From Streptomyces fradiae (GTDB lineage: Bacteria > Actinomycetota > Actinomycetes > Streptomycetales > Streptomycetaceae): a stretch of DNA of 64,000 bases. The notes below the pieces were generated by a model that was given only the letters and a program-made list of their open reading frames with translations, was not told the DNA's origin and did no database searches. The translations under genes were made by a program, and so were the position numbers. Positions 33,233-41,859 of this stretch are shown piece after piece; the stretch's first letter is position 1; each line of letters opens with the position of its first letter. The stretch covers positions 62,001 through 126,000 of the forward strand of contig NZ_CP065958.1 in the NCBI RefSeq assembly GCF_041270065.1, written 5' to 3'.

Positions 33233-33259
33233 TGTCGAGAACGCGTGGCCGGCTCCGTC
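33233..33259 (+). promoter_or_regulatory. ECF42-type promoter of the DGPF gene
   Basis: TGTCGA (33233-33238), 17 nt, CGTC (33256-33259). This agrees with the ECF42 target motif as I recall it (TGTCGA at -35 and CG[A/T]C at -10). It stands 51 nt before the DGPF start and would make the sigma pair autoregulated. Confidence 0.6.
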
Positions 33260-33309
33260 CCCGGTGTGAACGCGACCAGAATGGTCGCACCGCACCGAGG
33301 AGAGAGATC

Positions 33310-33717
33310 ATGGCCAAGTACCTGCTTCTGAAGCACTACCGCGGCGCTCCGGACGCGGTCAACTGCGTCCCCATGGACCAGTGGACGCCGGACGAGATCA
33401 CGGCTCACATGCAGTACATGCACGACTTCGCGGCGCGCCTGGAGAAGACCGGCGAGTTCGTCGACGGGCAGGCGCTGGCGCCCGAGGGGGCGTGGGTGAG
33501 GTACGACGGGGAGGGGCGGCCGCCGGTCACCGACGGGCCGTTCGCCGAGACGAAGGACCTCATCGCGGGGTGGATGGTGATCGACGTCGACTCGTACGAG
33601 CGGGCGGTCGAGCTCGCGGGCGAGCTGTCGGCGGCGCCGGGGGCGGGCGGGGAGCCGATCCACGAGTGGCTGGAGCTGCGCCCCTTCCTCACCGAGCCGC
33701 CCACCGTCACGGAGTGA
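33310..33717 (+). CDS. YciI/DGPF-domain protein
   Basis: 135 residues of the YCII-related family, with the eponymous DGPF in VTDGPFAETKDLIAGWMVIDV (residues about 75-95) and an N-terminal KYLLLKHYRG strand. Such proteins form ferredoxin-like dimers; a His/Asp pair is thought to act in catalysis in some members, but the reaction is unknown. GGAGAGAG lies just before the ATG. DGPF genes are the characteristic partners and targets of ECF42 sigma factors, and the sigma gene follows directly. Confidence 0.9.
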   Translation: MAKYLLLKHYRGAPDAVNCVPMDQWTPDEITAHMQYMHDFAARLEKTGEFVDGQALAPEGAWVRYDGEGRPPVTDGPFAETKDLIAGWMVIDVDSYERAVELAGELSAAPGAGGEPIHEWLELRPFLTEPPTVTE

Positions 33718-33719
33718 TC

Positions 33720-34865
33720 ATGGACGAGGCGCTGCTGCGCCGTCTGACGCCGGGCGTGCTCACGGTCCTCGTCCGCCGCGGAGCCGATTTCGCGGCGGCC
33801 GAGGACGCCGTGCAGGACGCGCTGGTGGAGGCGGTGCGGGTGTGGCCGGCCGAGCCGCCGCGCGATCCGAAGGGCTGGCTGGTGACGGTGGCCTGGCGCA
33901 AGTTCCTCGACGCGACGCGGGCGGACGCCGCCCGGCGGCGGCGCGAGGAACGTGTGGAGGTGGAGCCGGAGCCCGGGCCCGCCGCGCAGGCGGACGACAC
34001 GCTGCGGCTCTACTTCCTGTGCGCGCACCCGTCGCTGTCGCCGTCGTCCGCGGTCGCGCTGACGCTGCGCGCCGTGGGCGGGCTGACGACACGCCAGATC
34101 GCCGCGGCGTATCTGGTGCCCGAGGCGACGATGGCGCAGCGCATCAGCCGCGCCAAGCGGACGGTCTCGGACGTGCGGTTCGACCGGCCGGGGGATGTCG
34201 GGACGGTGCTGCGGGTCCTCTACCTGGTGTTCAACGAGGGCTATTCGGGTGACGTCGACCTCGCCGCGGAGGCGATCCGGCTCACCCGGCAGCTGGCGGC
34301 GGCGATCGACCACCCCGAGGTGGCGGGGCTGCTCGCCCTGATGCTGCTCCATCACGCGCGGCGGGCGAGCCGGACGGGACCCGACGGCGGTCTCGTACCG
34401 CTCGCCGAGCAGGACCGGCGCCGGTGGGACACGACGCTGATCGCCGAGGGGGTGGAGATCCTGCAGGCGGCGCTGGCCCGGGACCGGCTGGGCGAGTTCC
34501 AGGCGCAGGCGGCGATCGCGGCGCTGCACGCGGACGCGCCGACGGCCGGGGAGACGGACTGGGTGCAGATCGTGGAGTGGTACGACGAGCTGGCGCGGTT
34601 CAACGACAGCCCGGTCGTCCGGCTCAACCGCGCCGTCGCCGTCGGCGAGGCCGACGGTCCGCGCGCGGGCCTCGCCGCCCTCGCGGACCTCGACTCCGCG
34701 CTGCCCCGGTACGCCGCGGCCGCCGCCTACCTCCACGAGCGCGCCGGTGACCTGACGACGGCGGCGCGGCTGTACGCGGACGCGGCCCACCAGGCGCCGA
34801 ACCTCGCCGAGCGGGACTATCTGACCCGGCAGGCGGCGCGGCTCAACACCCGGCTGCGGGGGTGA
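33720..34865 (+). CDS. ECF42-group RNA polymerase sigma factor
   Basis: 381 residues. Region 2 (LVRRGADFAAAEDAVQDALVEA, then WLVTVAWRKFLDATR), region 4 (LTTRQIAAAYLVPEATMAQRISRAKR), and a long C-terminal extension of TPR-like helices (LNRAVAVGEADGPRAGLAALADL, then YAAAAAYLHERAGD). The extension is diagnostic of the ECF42 group, which lacks an anti-sigma factor and uses the extension for activity. The ATG at 33720 has GGAG 5 nt upstream; a GTG overlapping the DGPF stop lacks a ribosome site. It is co-transcribed with the DGPF gene. The inducing signal is not known. Confidence 0.92.
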   Translation: MDEALLRRLTPGVLTVLVRRGADFAAAEDAVQDALVEAVRVWPAEPPRDPKGWLVTVAWRKFLDATRADAARRRREERVEVEPEPGPAAQADDTLRLYFLCAHPSLSPSSAVALTLRAVGGLTTRQIAAAYLVPEATMAQRISRAKRTVSDVRFDRPGDVGTVLRVLYLVFNEGYSGDVDLAAEAIRLTRQLAAAIDHPEVAGLLALMLLHHARRASRTGPDGGLVPLAEQDRRRWDTTLIAEGVEILQAALARDRLGEFQAQAAIAALHADAPTAGETDWVQIVEWYDELARFNDSPVVRLNRAVAVGEADGPRAGLAALADLDSALPRYAAAAAYLHERAGDLTTAARLYADAAHQAPNLAERDYLTRQAARLNTRLRG

Positions 34866-34889
34866 CGGGCGGGCGGAGTACATGCCGGA

Positions 34890-35426
34890 TCAGTTCCCCG
34901 GGTCCGGCTCCGGGGCAAGGGCCCGCTCCCCGTCCGTACCCCTGCCGCGCAGCAGCGCCCTGGCCGCCTCGATGGCCTCCGTCTCCAGGACTTCGACGGC
35001 GACGCCCCAGGACTCCTCCCAGGAGTCGAGTGTCACCGAGCAGTCGATCAGCGCGTCCAGCTCCTCGGGGCGGCCCAGCTCGTCGGCGACCTCGGCCCGG
35101 ATCAGGTACGCGCCGGAGGCGGGGTCGAGCGAGCCGTCGACCATCTGCTCGGCCGTCCAGAGGGCGAAGGCCCAGGCGGCGGCCCGGGGCTCCGCGGGCG
35201 CGCGGAAGGCGAGCCCGAGTTCGTCGAGGACCCGTTCGAAGAGCTCCGGTGCCTCGGGCTCCTCGCTCCGCAGAAGGCCGGCGAGCTCCGGCAGCGACGG
35301 GCTGTCGACGCCGACGAGCAGCGCGTCGAGGCCCGCCTGGATGAGCTGGTCGGAGCCGACGTGCCGCCCGAAGGCTCTCAGCCGCGCCAGGTATCCGAAT
35401 CGGGTGAGGGCCGCGGCCTGGTTCAT
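34890..35426 (-). CDS. uncharacterised acidic helical protein
   Basis: 178 residues, no recognised family. Entirely alpha-helical in character, acidic, with GSDQLIQAGLDALLVGVDSPSLPELAGLL, AAAWAFALWTAEQMVDGSLDPASGAYLI and TEAIEAARALL. The ATG at 35426 has GGAGAAG about 10 nt upstream. It converges on the sigma gene (24 nt between stops) and is divergent from the M20 gene (93 nt between starts). Confidence 0.7.
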   Translation of the reverse strand: MNQAAALTRFGYLARLRAFGRHVGSDQLIQAGLDALLVGVDSPSLPELAGLLRSEEPEAPELFERVLDELGLAFRAPAEPRAAAWAFALWTAEQMVDGSLDPASGAYLIRAEVADELGRPEELDALIDCSVTLDSWEESWGVAVEVLETEAIEAARALLRGRGTDGERALAPEPDPGN

Positions 35427-35519
35427 CACGTCGGTCTTCTCCGGGTGGCGGTGGACTGGGACGTCCGACCCTCGCACATGCGAGGCTTGCTCCCGCGCAG
35501 CCGTCCACGAGGAGGAAGC

Positions 35520-36701
35520 ATGCGGCGGACACCGGCCGACGTCGGAGCCGTGGTCGAGCTCGCGCAGGAGCTCGTGCGGCGGCCGAGCCGGGGTGGGGTC
35601 GACCCGTACGGGCCGGTGCTCGAGGTCCTTGAGGGCTGGCTCGGCGAGCGGGGGTTGCCCCATCGGCGGCTGACCTCGACCGACGAGCAGGCCGTCGGGG
35701 TGCTCGTCGAGGTCCGGGGCGGGCGGCCGGGGCCTTGGTGGGTGCTGGACGCGTGTGTGGACACCGCGCCGTTCGGGGACACCGGCCGCTGGTCGTTCTC
35801 CCCCACGTCCGGGGAGGTGCGTGACGGGTGGCTGCTCGGGCGCGGGGCGGCCGACTCGAAGCTGGCCGCGGCGCTGTTCTGTCACCTCGCCGCCGATCTC
35901 GCGCCGCGCGCGGAGGAGTTCGCCGGCGGGCTGGCCGTCCTGCTCGACGTGGACGAGCACACGGGTGGTTTCGGGGGCGCCCGCGCGTACCTCGCCGATC
36001 CGCGGACCCCGAAGCCGGCCGGGGTGCTGATCGGCTATCCGGGCCTGGACGAGGTCGTCGTGGGCGGGCGAGGGCTGTGGCGGGCGACGCTCACGGTGTA
36101 CGGCGAGGCCGGGCATTCCGGTGCGCGGCGGACGGCCGTCGGGGCGATCGGGCGGGCCGCGCATCTCGTCGGTCTGCTCGACGCCGCCGAACTCCCCGGC
36201 CCGGACCGGGACTCCGGCTTTCCGCTCGGCCCGAAGCTGACGGTGACCTCGTTCCACGGCGGCGAGGGCTTCTCCGTCACCCCGGACCGGGTGGACGTCA
36301 ACGTCGACGTGCGGACGACGCCGGAGTTCGGTGCGGGGGCGGCCGCCGGTCTCGTACGGCGGGAGGTCGCCGCGCTCGATGCCGTACGGCCCGGGCCGCG
36401 GCCGACCGGGATCGCCGAGGTGACGGACTGGCCGGCGTACCGGCTCGACGCCGGGCGGCAGCCCGCGGCGGCGCTGCTCGGTGCCGCGCGGGACGCCGGG
36501 CTGGTGGTGCGGGCGAAGACCGCGGGGCCGTCGAACATCGGGAATCTGCTCGCCGGTGCGGGGATCCCGGCGACGGCCGGGTTCGGTGTCCCGTACGAGG
36601 GGCTGCACGGGATCGACGAGCGGGCCTCGCTGGCCGAGCTGCCGGCGGTGTACGCCGTGTACCGCCGGGCCGTGCTCGGCCTGCTCGGCGCGGCGGACTG
36701 A
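35520..36701 (+). CDS. M20-family peptidase-like protein with altered metal ligands
   Basis: 393 residues with M20/ArgE-DapE architecture: catalytic halves around a dimerisation domain (about 170-290). GAGGAGGA precedes the ATG. The metal site is unusual. Where most M20 enzymes have HxD, here it is Cys79-Val-Asp81 (LDACVDTAP). Asp112 in GRGAADSK is kept. The catalytic Glu146 is kept but the next ligand is His147 (DEHTGG instead of DEE-GG). The final His in GLHGIDE is present. The enzyme may use a different metal set, a different substrate, or be inactive. The N-terminal 70 residues pack like other members. Monocistronic; its neighbours give no clue to substrate. Confidence 0.82.
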   Translation: MRRTPADVGAVVELAQELVRRPSRGGVDPYGPVLEVLEGWLGERGLPHRRLTSTDEQAVGVLVEVRGGRPGPWWVLDACVDTAPFGDTGRWSFSPTSGEVRDGWLLGRGAADSKLAAALFCHLAADLAPRAEEFAGGLAVLLDVDEHTGGFGGARAYLADPRTPKPAGVLIGYPGLDEVVVGGRGLWRATLTVYGEAGHSGARRTAVGAIGRAAHLVGLLDAAELPGPDRDSGFPLGPKLTVTSFHGGEGFSVTPDRVDVNVDVRTTPEFGAGAAAGLVRREVAALDAVRPGPRPTGIAEVTDWPAYRLDAGRQPAAALLGAARDAGLVVRAKTAGPSNIGNLLAGAGIPATAGFGVPYEGLHGIDERASLAELPAVYAVYRRAVLGLLGAAD

Positions 36702-36719
36702 CCCCGGTCCCCCGGTCCG

Positions 36720-37352
36720 TCAGGGCGCGGGCGAGGCGGTGTCGAGAACGCGGTCGATGAGGCCGTACTCCATGGCCTCCGCCGGGGTGAGCCAGCGGTC
36801 GTCGGCGAAGTCCCGTACCACCTGGGCGACTTCGCGGTGGGTGAAGTCCGCGAGCAGGTCGGCGATACGGTCGCGGCTGTAGCGCAGTTCCTCGTGGCTG
36901 GTGCCCTCGGCGGTGCCGGTGGGGGGCTGGGCGAAGTCCGGCAGGTGGAGCATCATGCGGGCGTTGGGGAGGGCGTAGCGCTTGCCGGGGGTGCCGGCGG
37001 AGACCAGGAACTGGGCCATCGAGGCGCAGTAGCCGAGGCCGATGGTGACGACGTCGTTGCCGATGTGCCGTATGACGTCGTAGATCGCCATGCCGGCGGG
37101 GACGGATCCGCCGGGCGAGTTGATGTAGAGGGTGATCGGGCGGTCGTTCTCGGCGGCGAGGAGGAGCAGCTCGGCGGTGACGCGGTCGGCGGTCGCGCCG
37201 GTGATCGGCTCGCTGATGTGGACGATGCCGTGCCGCAGCAGCCGCTCGACGACGGGGTCCGGCTCGGGACTGCCGGAACTGCCGGAACCGCCGGCGCCGC
37301 CGGAAGCGCCCGTACCGGGACCGCCGGTCGGCTCGTCGGGGGCAGGGGTCAT
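36720..37352 (-). CDS. clpP: ClpP-family serine protease subunit
   Basis: 210 residues. A Gly/Ser/Pro-rich N-terminal tail (about 35 residues) precedes the ClpP fold. Catalytic Ser lies in LGYCASMAQFL (most ClpP have GxAASMG), His in ARMMLHLPD (usual MIHQP), and an Asp in the C-terminal VRDFADDRWLTPAEAMEYGLID. NSPGGSVPAGMAIYD is the typical substrate-cleft segment. Streptomyces carry several ClpP paralogues; this one stands alone, not beside a second clpP or clpX, and its variant active-site flanks match the divergent ClpP3/ClpP5-like or orphan types. The ATG at 37352 has GGAGGGAA upstream. It is divergent from the LacI regulator. Confidence 0.87.
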   Translation of the reverse strand: MTPAPDEPTGGPGTGASGGAGGSGSSGSPEPDPVVERLLRHGIVHISEPITGATADRVTAELLLLAAENDRPITLYINSPGGSVPAGMAIYDVIRHIGNDVVTIGLGYCASMAQFLVSAGTPGKRYALPNARMMLHLPDFAQPPTGTAEGTSHEELRYSRDRIADLLADFTHREVAQVVRDFADDRWLTPAEAMEYGLIDRVLDTASPAP

Positions 37353-37542
37353 ACCGGGGTTCCCTCCTGCGGCGCGGGGCGGGTGGAGCGGGGCGGAGCG
37401 GGGGCGGGCGACGGACCGGACAGCGGGGCGAAGGCCCGTACCGCCCTCGTACGGCGTACCTCTGCAGGCGTTCCCTGCGCTCCGCCCGGCATCACAGCCG
37501 CCAGCCGATCGGAGTAGCCGCGCGGGGTGCGCGCCCCGCATG

Positions 37543-37558
37543 CTGGGAGCGCTCTCAG
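37543..37558. promoter_or_regulatory. LacI/CebR-type operator 1 (regulator's own promoter)
   Basis: CTGGGAGCGCTCTCAG, a near-perfect 16-bp palindrome of the GAGCGCTC class bound by CebR-like LacI proteins. It lies 66-81 nt before the regulator start and just upstream of a TATCCT -10 (37577-37582), suggesting autoregulation. Confidence 0.75.
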
Positions 37559-37623
37559 AGCCTGCCGTGCAGCGTCTATCCTGATCGGCGTCGGACCGGC
37601 CGTCCGGAACGGAGGAACGGGGA

Positions 37624-38658
37624 GTGCCTGCCTTGCCCGAGGAGACCACGGAGTCGTCCCGCCCCACCCTGGAGGCCGTCGCGGCGCGGGCCGGGGTGTC
37701 CCGTGCGACGGTCTCGCGGGTCGTCAACGGCGGCGCGGGCGTGCGGCAGCCGCTGGTGGACCGGGTGCGCGAGGCGGTCGAGGAGCTCGGCTACGTACCG
37801 AACCAGGCCGCGCGTTCCCTGGTGACACGGCGGCAGGGCGCGGTCGCGGTCATCATCGCGGAGCCGGAGTTCCGGATCTTCTCCGATCCGTTCTTCGAGC
37901 AGCAGGTGCGCGGCATCAGCCGGGAGCTGACCGCCCGTGACACCCAGCTCGTGCTGCTGTGGGTGGAGGGTCCCGGGGACCACGGGCGGATCGCGCGCTA
38001 TCTGGACGGCGGGCATGTGGACGGGGCGCTCGCGTTCTCGCTGCACAGCGACGACCGGCTGCCGGCGCTGATCGCGCGGAGCCGCGTCCCCGCGGTGTTC
38101 GGGGGCCGGCCGGCGGCCTCGGGGCCGGCCGTGCCGTATGTCGACTGCGACAACCGGGGCGGGGCGCGGGACGCGGTGCGGCACCTGGTGTCGCTTGGGC
38201 GGGAGCGGATCGCGCATCTCGCGGGTCCGCGCGACCAGACCTCGGCGCTCGACCGGATCGCCGGGTATCACGACGTGCTGGTGGACGCCGATCCCGAGCT
38301 GCTGTGCCAGGGCGACTTCACGCGGGAGAGCGGGGCTCGCGCGATGGCCGAGCTGCTCGACCGGCGGCCGGACGTCGATGCCGTCTTCGCGTCGAACGAC
38401 CTGATGGCGGCGGGCGCGCTGCGGACGCTGCGCGAGCGCGGGGTCCGGGTGCCGGAGGACATCGCGGTGGTCGGTTTCGACGACATGGAGTCGGTGGTGC
38501 GGGAGACCGATCCCGCGCTGACGACGGTCCGTCAGGACATCGAGGGCATGGGGCGGTTGATGGTCCGGCTGCTCATGCGGCTGCTCGACGGGGCGGCGGA
38601 CGCGGCGACGGCGTCGGTGATCACGGAGACACGTCTGGTGCGGCGGGCCTCGGCCTGA
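37624..38658 (+). CDS. LacI-family repressor of the beta-glucan locus
   Basis: 344 residues. N-terminal LacI HTH (TLEAVAARAGVSRATVSRVV, about 15-34) with hinge YVPNQAARSL, then a periplasmic-binding-type sugar domain (AVIIAEPEFRIFSDPFFEQQVRGI; FASNDLMAAGALRTL; VPEDIAVVGFDDM). Start GTG with GGAGGAACGGGGA upstream. Of the CebR/BglR-type regulators in Streptomyces that sense beta-glucooligosaccharides. Three GAGCGCTC operators (its own promoter, the GH81 gene, the ABC operon) mark its probable regulon. It ends facing the GH81 gene across a strong bidirectional terminator. Confidence 0.9.
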   Translation: MPALPEETTESSRPTLEAVAARAGVSRATVSRVVNGGAGVRQPLVDRVREAVEELGYVPNQAARSLVTRRQGAVAVIIAEPEFRIFSDPFFEQQVRGISRELTARDTQLVLLWVEGPGDHGRIARYLDGGHVDGALAFSLHSDDRLPALIARSRVPAVFGGRPAASGPAVPYVDCDNRGGARDAVRHLVSLGRERIAHLAGPRDQTSALDRIAGYHDVLVDADPELLCQGDFTRESGARAMAELLDRRPDVDAVFASNDLMAAGALRTLRERGVRVPEDIAVVGFDDMESVVRETDPALTTVRQDIEGMGRLMVRLLMRLLDGAADAATASVITETRLVRRASA

Positions 38659-38698
38659 CGCGGAGGGACGGAAGGGCGGTACGGCGGGCAGGACAGCA

Positions 38699-38735
38699 GG
38701 GCGGCGGCGTGGCCGCCGTGGCCACGCCGCCGCCC
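38699..38735. terminator. 16-bp perfect stem-loop, bidirectional
   Basis: Perfect inverted repeat GGGCGGCGGCGTGGCC, a 5-nt loop, then its complement, between the convergent LacI and GH81 genes. No T run. It should terminate both. Confidence 0.8.
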
Positions 38736-38755
38736 CCTCCCAGTGGGACCCCGTC

Positions 38756-41557
38756 TCAGTCGTACGGAATGACCAGGACGGAGTCCGCCGCGCCGGTCCG
38801 CAGCCGGGAGTCGGCGTTGCCGATGGCGCTCCAGACCTCCAGGCGTACGGTGCCGCCGGTCAGGTTGCCGAGGGTGCCGGTGGCGGCCTGCAGGCCGCGG
38901 TTCTGGTTGTACTCCTCCCAGCCGGTCACCGGGTCGGTGGCGAAGTAGTGGTAGGTCTCGATGCGTTCGAAGGTGCCGTCGCCGGTGAGGTCGTAGCTGA
39001 CGCGGACCTGCTGGCCGAGGCCGACGGCGGTGCCGGCGTCCACCGGGAGCCGGAAGGCGGTCGAACCGCCCGCCCTCAGCGTGCCGTTGACGCCACGGGC
39101 CTCGTAGACGAGCGGGCGGTACGGGGTGCCGTCGTGGTTGGTGCCGCCGGCCGAAGGGATGGTGTCGCTGCCGGCCGTGCCGTCGGTGGCGGTGCTGAGG
39201 GTGCCGCCGGAGCGCGGGCGGAAGGTGTTGCCGGTGGACGGCTGCGGGTCGGGATCGGGGTCGGGGTCGGGGTCGGTGCCGCCGGTGCCGGTTCCGGTGG
39301 CGGTGGACCAAGCGGGGACGGTGAGGGTCTTGCCGTCGGAGAAGGTGACGGTGCGGGCGGTGGCGCCGTGGTTGTGGGCGGCGTAGGTGCGGACGCCGTT
39401 CTTGGTGAACACGGCGGAGGTCGGCAGATCGCCAGTGACCGACGGGTCGGGGGCGCCGAGGGCGTCGAGGGTGGTGATCCAGTGGTAGGTGTGGGCCTTG
39501 GACTCGCCCGCCTCCGGGGTGTACGCGGCGTTGCCGGCGTCCCACTTGGCGCGGGCGGTCGCGGGGTCGGCGAGCGACTGGAACTCCCAGAGGATGTCGC
39601 GCCATTCGACGGCGGGGCCGCCGTTCTCGCGTTCCATCTCGGCGATGTTGCGGCGGACGGCGTCCTTGCGGGCGGCGAGCTGAAGCGAACCTCCGGTCAT
39701 CGGAAGGACGTTGATGCCGTGGATCTCCTCGGGGTTGGCGGTCCACCAGGTGGCGTAGGCGGCGCCGCTCCCCCACACCATGCCGACGGTGTCGTGGGCG
39801 AAGGAGCCGGGGAAGACCTGCTGGTCGGCGTCGAACCAGTACTGGGCGACGGCCTCGCCCTCGGTGGCGAGGAGATAGCTGCCGAGGTCGCGCAGGGTGG
39901 TGTCGCCGGTGGCGGAGCCCCACAGCACGAGCGCGGCGCTGAGGTTGGTGGACTCCGAGGACGATTCCTGGTTGTTGCCGGCGGCGAAGCCCTGGTGTCC
40001 GGAGGCCCAGCTGTGGCCGGCGTAGACGTCGAAGCCGCGCAGGAAGGGGAAGGCACCGTCGGTACGGCTGGGGTTGGCGGTGTCGCGGATCAGCGTCTTG
40101 ACCATGCCGCCCCAGGCGGAGTCGGCGGCCCAGCCCGGGTCGTACTGGGCGACGATCGCGGCGGCAAGGACGTAGTAGCCGTAGTGGAAGTGGTGGTCGT
40201 TGAGTTCGGTGTCGCTGCCGTACGAGGCGGGGTAGCCGATCAGGGTGCGCCAGTTCTGGTCGTACGCGAACTCGTTGGCGCCGCCGGCGGTGAACCAGTC
40301 CTGCAGGCGGCCCTTGAGCAGGGCGAGGAGCCGGTCGCGCGTCGCGGTCTCGCCGATCTGGTCGGCGACGGGCACGAGTTGGGCGAGCCGGCCGAGGGCT
40401 TTGCCGGTCCAGTAGGTGTCGACGGCCCCGTTGAGCGGGTCGGCGGAGTTGACGACCTCGTTCAGATGGCCGCGCAGCCGGGCGGTGTCGACGGCGTCGG
40501 TGCGGGGCAGCGCGGGCAGGACGGGGGCGGCCTTCTGGACGGTGGTGAAGGCGGTGGCCTCGCGGACCTTCATGGTGCCGCGCGGGGAGACGTACGTGTA
40601 CGGGGTGAGGGCGTCGGTGGTGTGCAGCCACTGGTGGCGGTAGAGGGCCTGGAGGGTGCCGCGTTCGGTGCCCTCCTTGGCCTCGGTGGTGAGGGTGTAG
40701 GTGGCGCGGACGGTGCCGCCGGTGGCGCTCCAGTCGACGCGGGAGCCGGTGACGAAGCTGAAGGCGTACTTCCGGTAGGTGGCGAGCGCGTCGGTGGAGG
40801 GCAGCACGGCGACGGAGAAGTAGTTCCTGCCGCCGAGCCCGGCGCTGATGGTGGTGCCGCTGACGGTCCAGTCGCTGCCGGTGGGTGCGAACAGGGCGTA
40901 GTGGTGGCCGGCGACGGTGACGCCGAGGACGTTGCCCTGGTCGGCGAAGACGGCGGGGGTGCCGGCGGTGGTGACCTGGGCGTTGCCGCCGGTGCCCTGG
41001 GCGTACACGAAGGGGCTGCCGTGGCCGATGGTGGTGCGCAGGGTGCGGGTGCCGTCGGACCAGTAGGGGGTGACGGTCCAGTCGGACCAGGCGTCGGCCC
41101 TGGTGTCGGGGGCGTTGAGCCCGGCGAGGCCGACGGTGAGGTCGCGCTTGTGGGCGAACTCGTACTGGCGCCCGTCGCCCACGATCGCGGGGCTGGTGGG
41201 GTAGCCGATGTCGAGGCCGCCGGCGGTGGCCTGATAGGTGAGCGGGTGCCCGTACATGGGGGTCGACCAGGGGTTGTCCCCGTAGCGCTGGAAGGCGAGT
41301 GAGGACCACCAGTCGTTGGTGGGGACGGGTTTGCCATGGGCGGCCGCGGTGACCTTGGGGGTGACCGGGGTGCCGGTGTTGGTGGTGGGGCCGGAGGTGC
41401 CGGCCGGGCGGGTGTCGGAGTAGCTTCCGGCGCCCACGGGGACGGTGGCTGCGGCCGCGGGGGCCGCACCGGGACCCAGGCCGTATGCGGCGAGGGCGGC
41501 GGCCAGGGTGGCGGCCAGGAGGAGCGAGGCGCCGGAGCGCGGGTGGGGGACTCGCAT
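38756..41557 (-). CDS. secreted GH81 endo-beta-1,3-glucanase
   Basis: 933 residues. Signal peptide with AAYGLG then AAPAAAA (cleavage near 35). The GH81 domain spans about 40-740: NDWWSSLAFQRYGDNPW, the catalytic-region DHHFHYGYYVLAAAI (Asp454 on), and the acidic NQESSSES motif near 530. A DPDP-type linker (about 765-780) leads to a C-terminal beta-rich module of about 150 residues, probably a carbohydrate-binding domain. It cleaves beta-1,3-glucans such as laminarin or fungal wall glucan outside the cell. The ribosome site is GAGGTG. A promoter (TTGACA-N18-TACGTT, minus strand) with a LacI operator at +3 to +18 controls it. Confidence 0.92.
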   Translation of the reverse strand: MRVPHPRSGASLLLAATLAAALAAYGLGPGAAPAAAATVPVGAGSYSDTRPAGTSGPTTNTGTPVTPKVTAAAHGKPVPTNDWWSSLAFQRYGDNPWSTPMYGHPLTYQATAGGLDIGYPTSPAIVGDGRQYEFAHKRDLTVGLAGLNAPDTRADAWSDWTVTPYWSDGTRTLRTTIGHGSPFVYAQGTGGNAQVTTAGTPAVFADQGNVLGVTVAGHHYALFAPTGSDWTVSGTTISAGLGGRNYFSVAVLPSTDALATYRKYAFSFVTGSRVDWSATGGTVRATYTLTTEAKEGTERGTLQALYRHQWLHTTDALTPYTYVSPRGTMKVREATAFTTVQKAAPVLPALPRTDAVDTARLRGHLNEVVNSADPLNGAVDTYWTGKALGRLAQLVPVADQIGETATRDRLLALLKGRLQDWFTAGGANEFAYDQNWRTLIGYPASYGSDTELNDHHFHYGYYVLAAAIVAQYDPGWAADSAWGGMVKTLIRDTANPSRTDGAFPFLRGFDVYAGHSWASGHQGFAAGNNQESSSESTNLSAALVLWGSATGDTTLRDLGSYLLATEGEAVAQYWFDADQQVFPGSFAHDTVGMVWGSGAAYATWWTANPEEIHGINVLPMTGGSLQLAARKDAVRRNIAEMERENGGPAVEWRDILWEFQSLADPATARAKWDAGNAAYTPEAGESKAHTYHWITTLDALGAPDPSVTGDLPTSAVFTKNGVRTYAAHNHGATARTVTFSDGKTLTVPAWSTATGTGTGGTDPDPDPDPDPQPSTGNTFRPRSGGTLSTATDGTAGSDTIPSAGGTNHDGTPYRPLVYEARGVNGTLRAGGSTAFRLPVDAGTAVGLGQQVRVSYDLTGDGTFERIETYHYFATDPVTGWEEYNQNRGLQAATGTLGNLTGGTVRLEVWSAIGNADSRLRTGAADSVLVIPYD

Positions 41558-41635
41558 GGGGAAACACCTCGGGTCGGCAGGTGGGGTGACGACGTGCGGG
41601 TGGCGACGTGCGGTGAGTCAGGTGAGTGAGGGCAG

Positions 41636-41651
41636 GTGAGAGCGCTCTCAG
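41636..41651. promoter_or_regulatory. LacI/CebR-type operator 2 (GH81 side)
   Basis: TGAGAGCGCTCTCA (41637-41650) is a perfect 14-bp palindrome. On the minus strand the GH81 promoter has -35 TTGACA (complement of 41685-41690) and -10 TACGTT (complement of 41661-41666) with an 18-nt spacer. The operator lies just downstream of the predicted start, where a bound repressor would block elongation. Confidence 0.85.
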
Positions 41652-41788
41652 ACGGCTGGAAACGTAGGACGCCTCGAACACTGGTGTCAATACATGACGC
41701 AACATCTGAAGTCCGTGCGGTTTCAGGGCCGTTACGCGTTCGACTCTTGACGGAAAGCGCCCACCACGGGCACGCTCCCCTCGCAGCT

Positions 41789-41802
41789 TGAGAGCGCTCT
41801 CA
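41789..41802. promoter_or_regulatory. LacI/CebR-type operator 3 (ABC operon side)
   Basis: TGAGAGCGCTCTCA, identical to operator 2, 58 nt before the binding-protein start. A -35 TTGACG at 41747-41752 and a weak -10 CACGCT (41771-41776) lie upstream, so again the operator would cover the early transcribed region. The centres of operators 2 and 3 are 152 bp apart. Confidence 0.85.
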
Positions 41803-41859
41803 GGCACACGTTCGTCATCACGCTTTCTCGTTCGGTCCCGAAGCCAAGGGAGACTTCCC

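Noticed and set aside
36733..36744. Another TGTCGA ECF42-like element
   Set aside because: It lies inside the clpP coding region with no correctly placed downstream CG[A/T]C and no gene behind it.
38948..41302. A 784-codon Gly/Val-rich frame opposite the GH81 gene
   Set aside because: Antisense shadow; the GH81 frame has signal peptide, catalytic motifs and linker.
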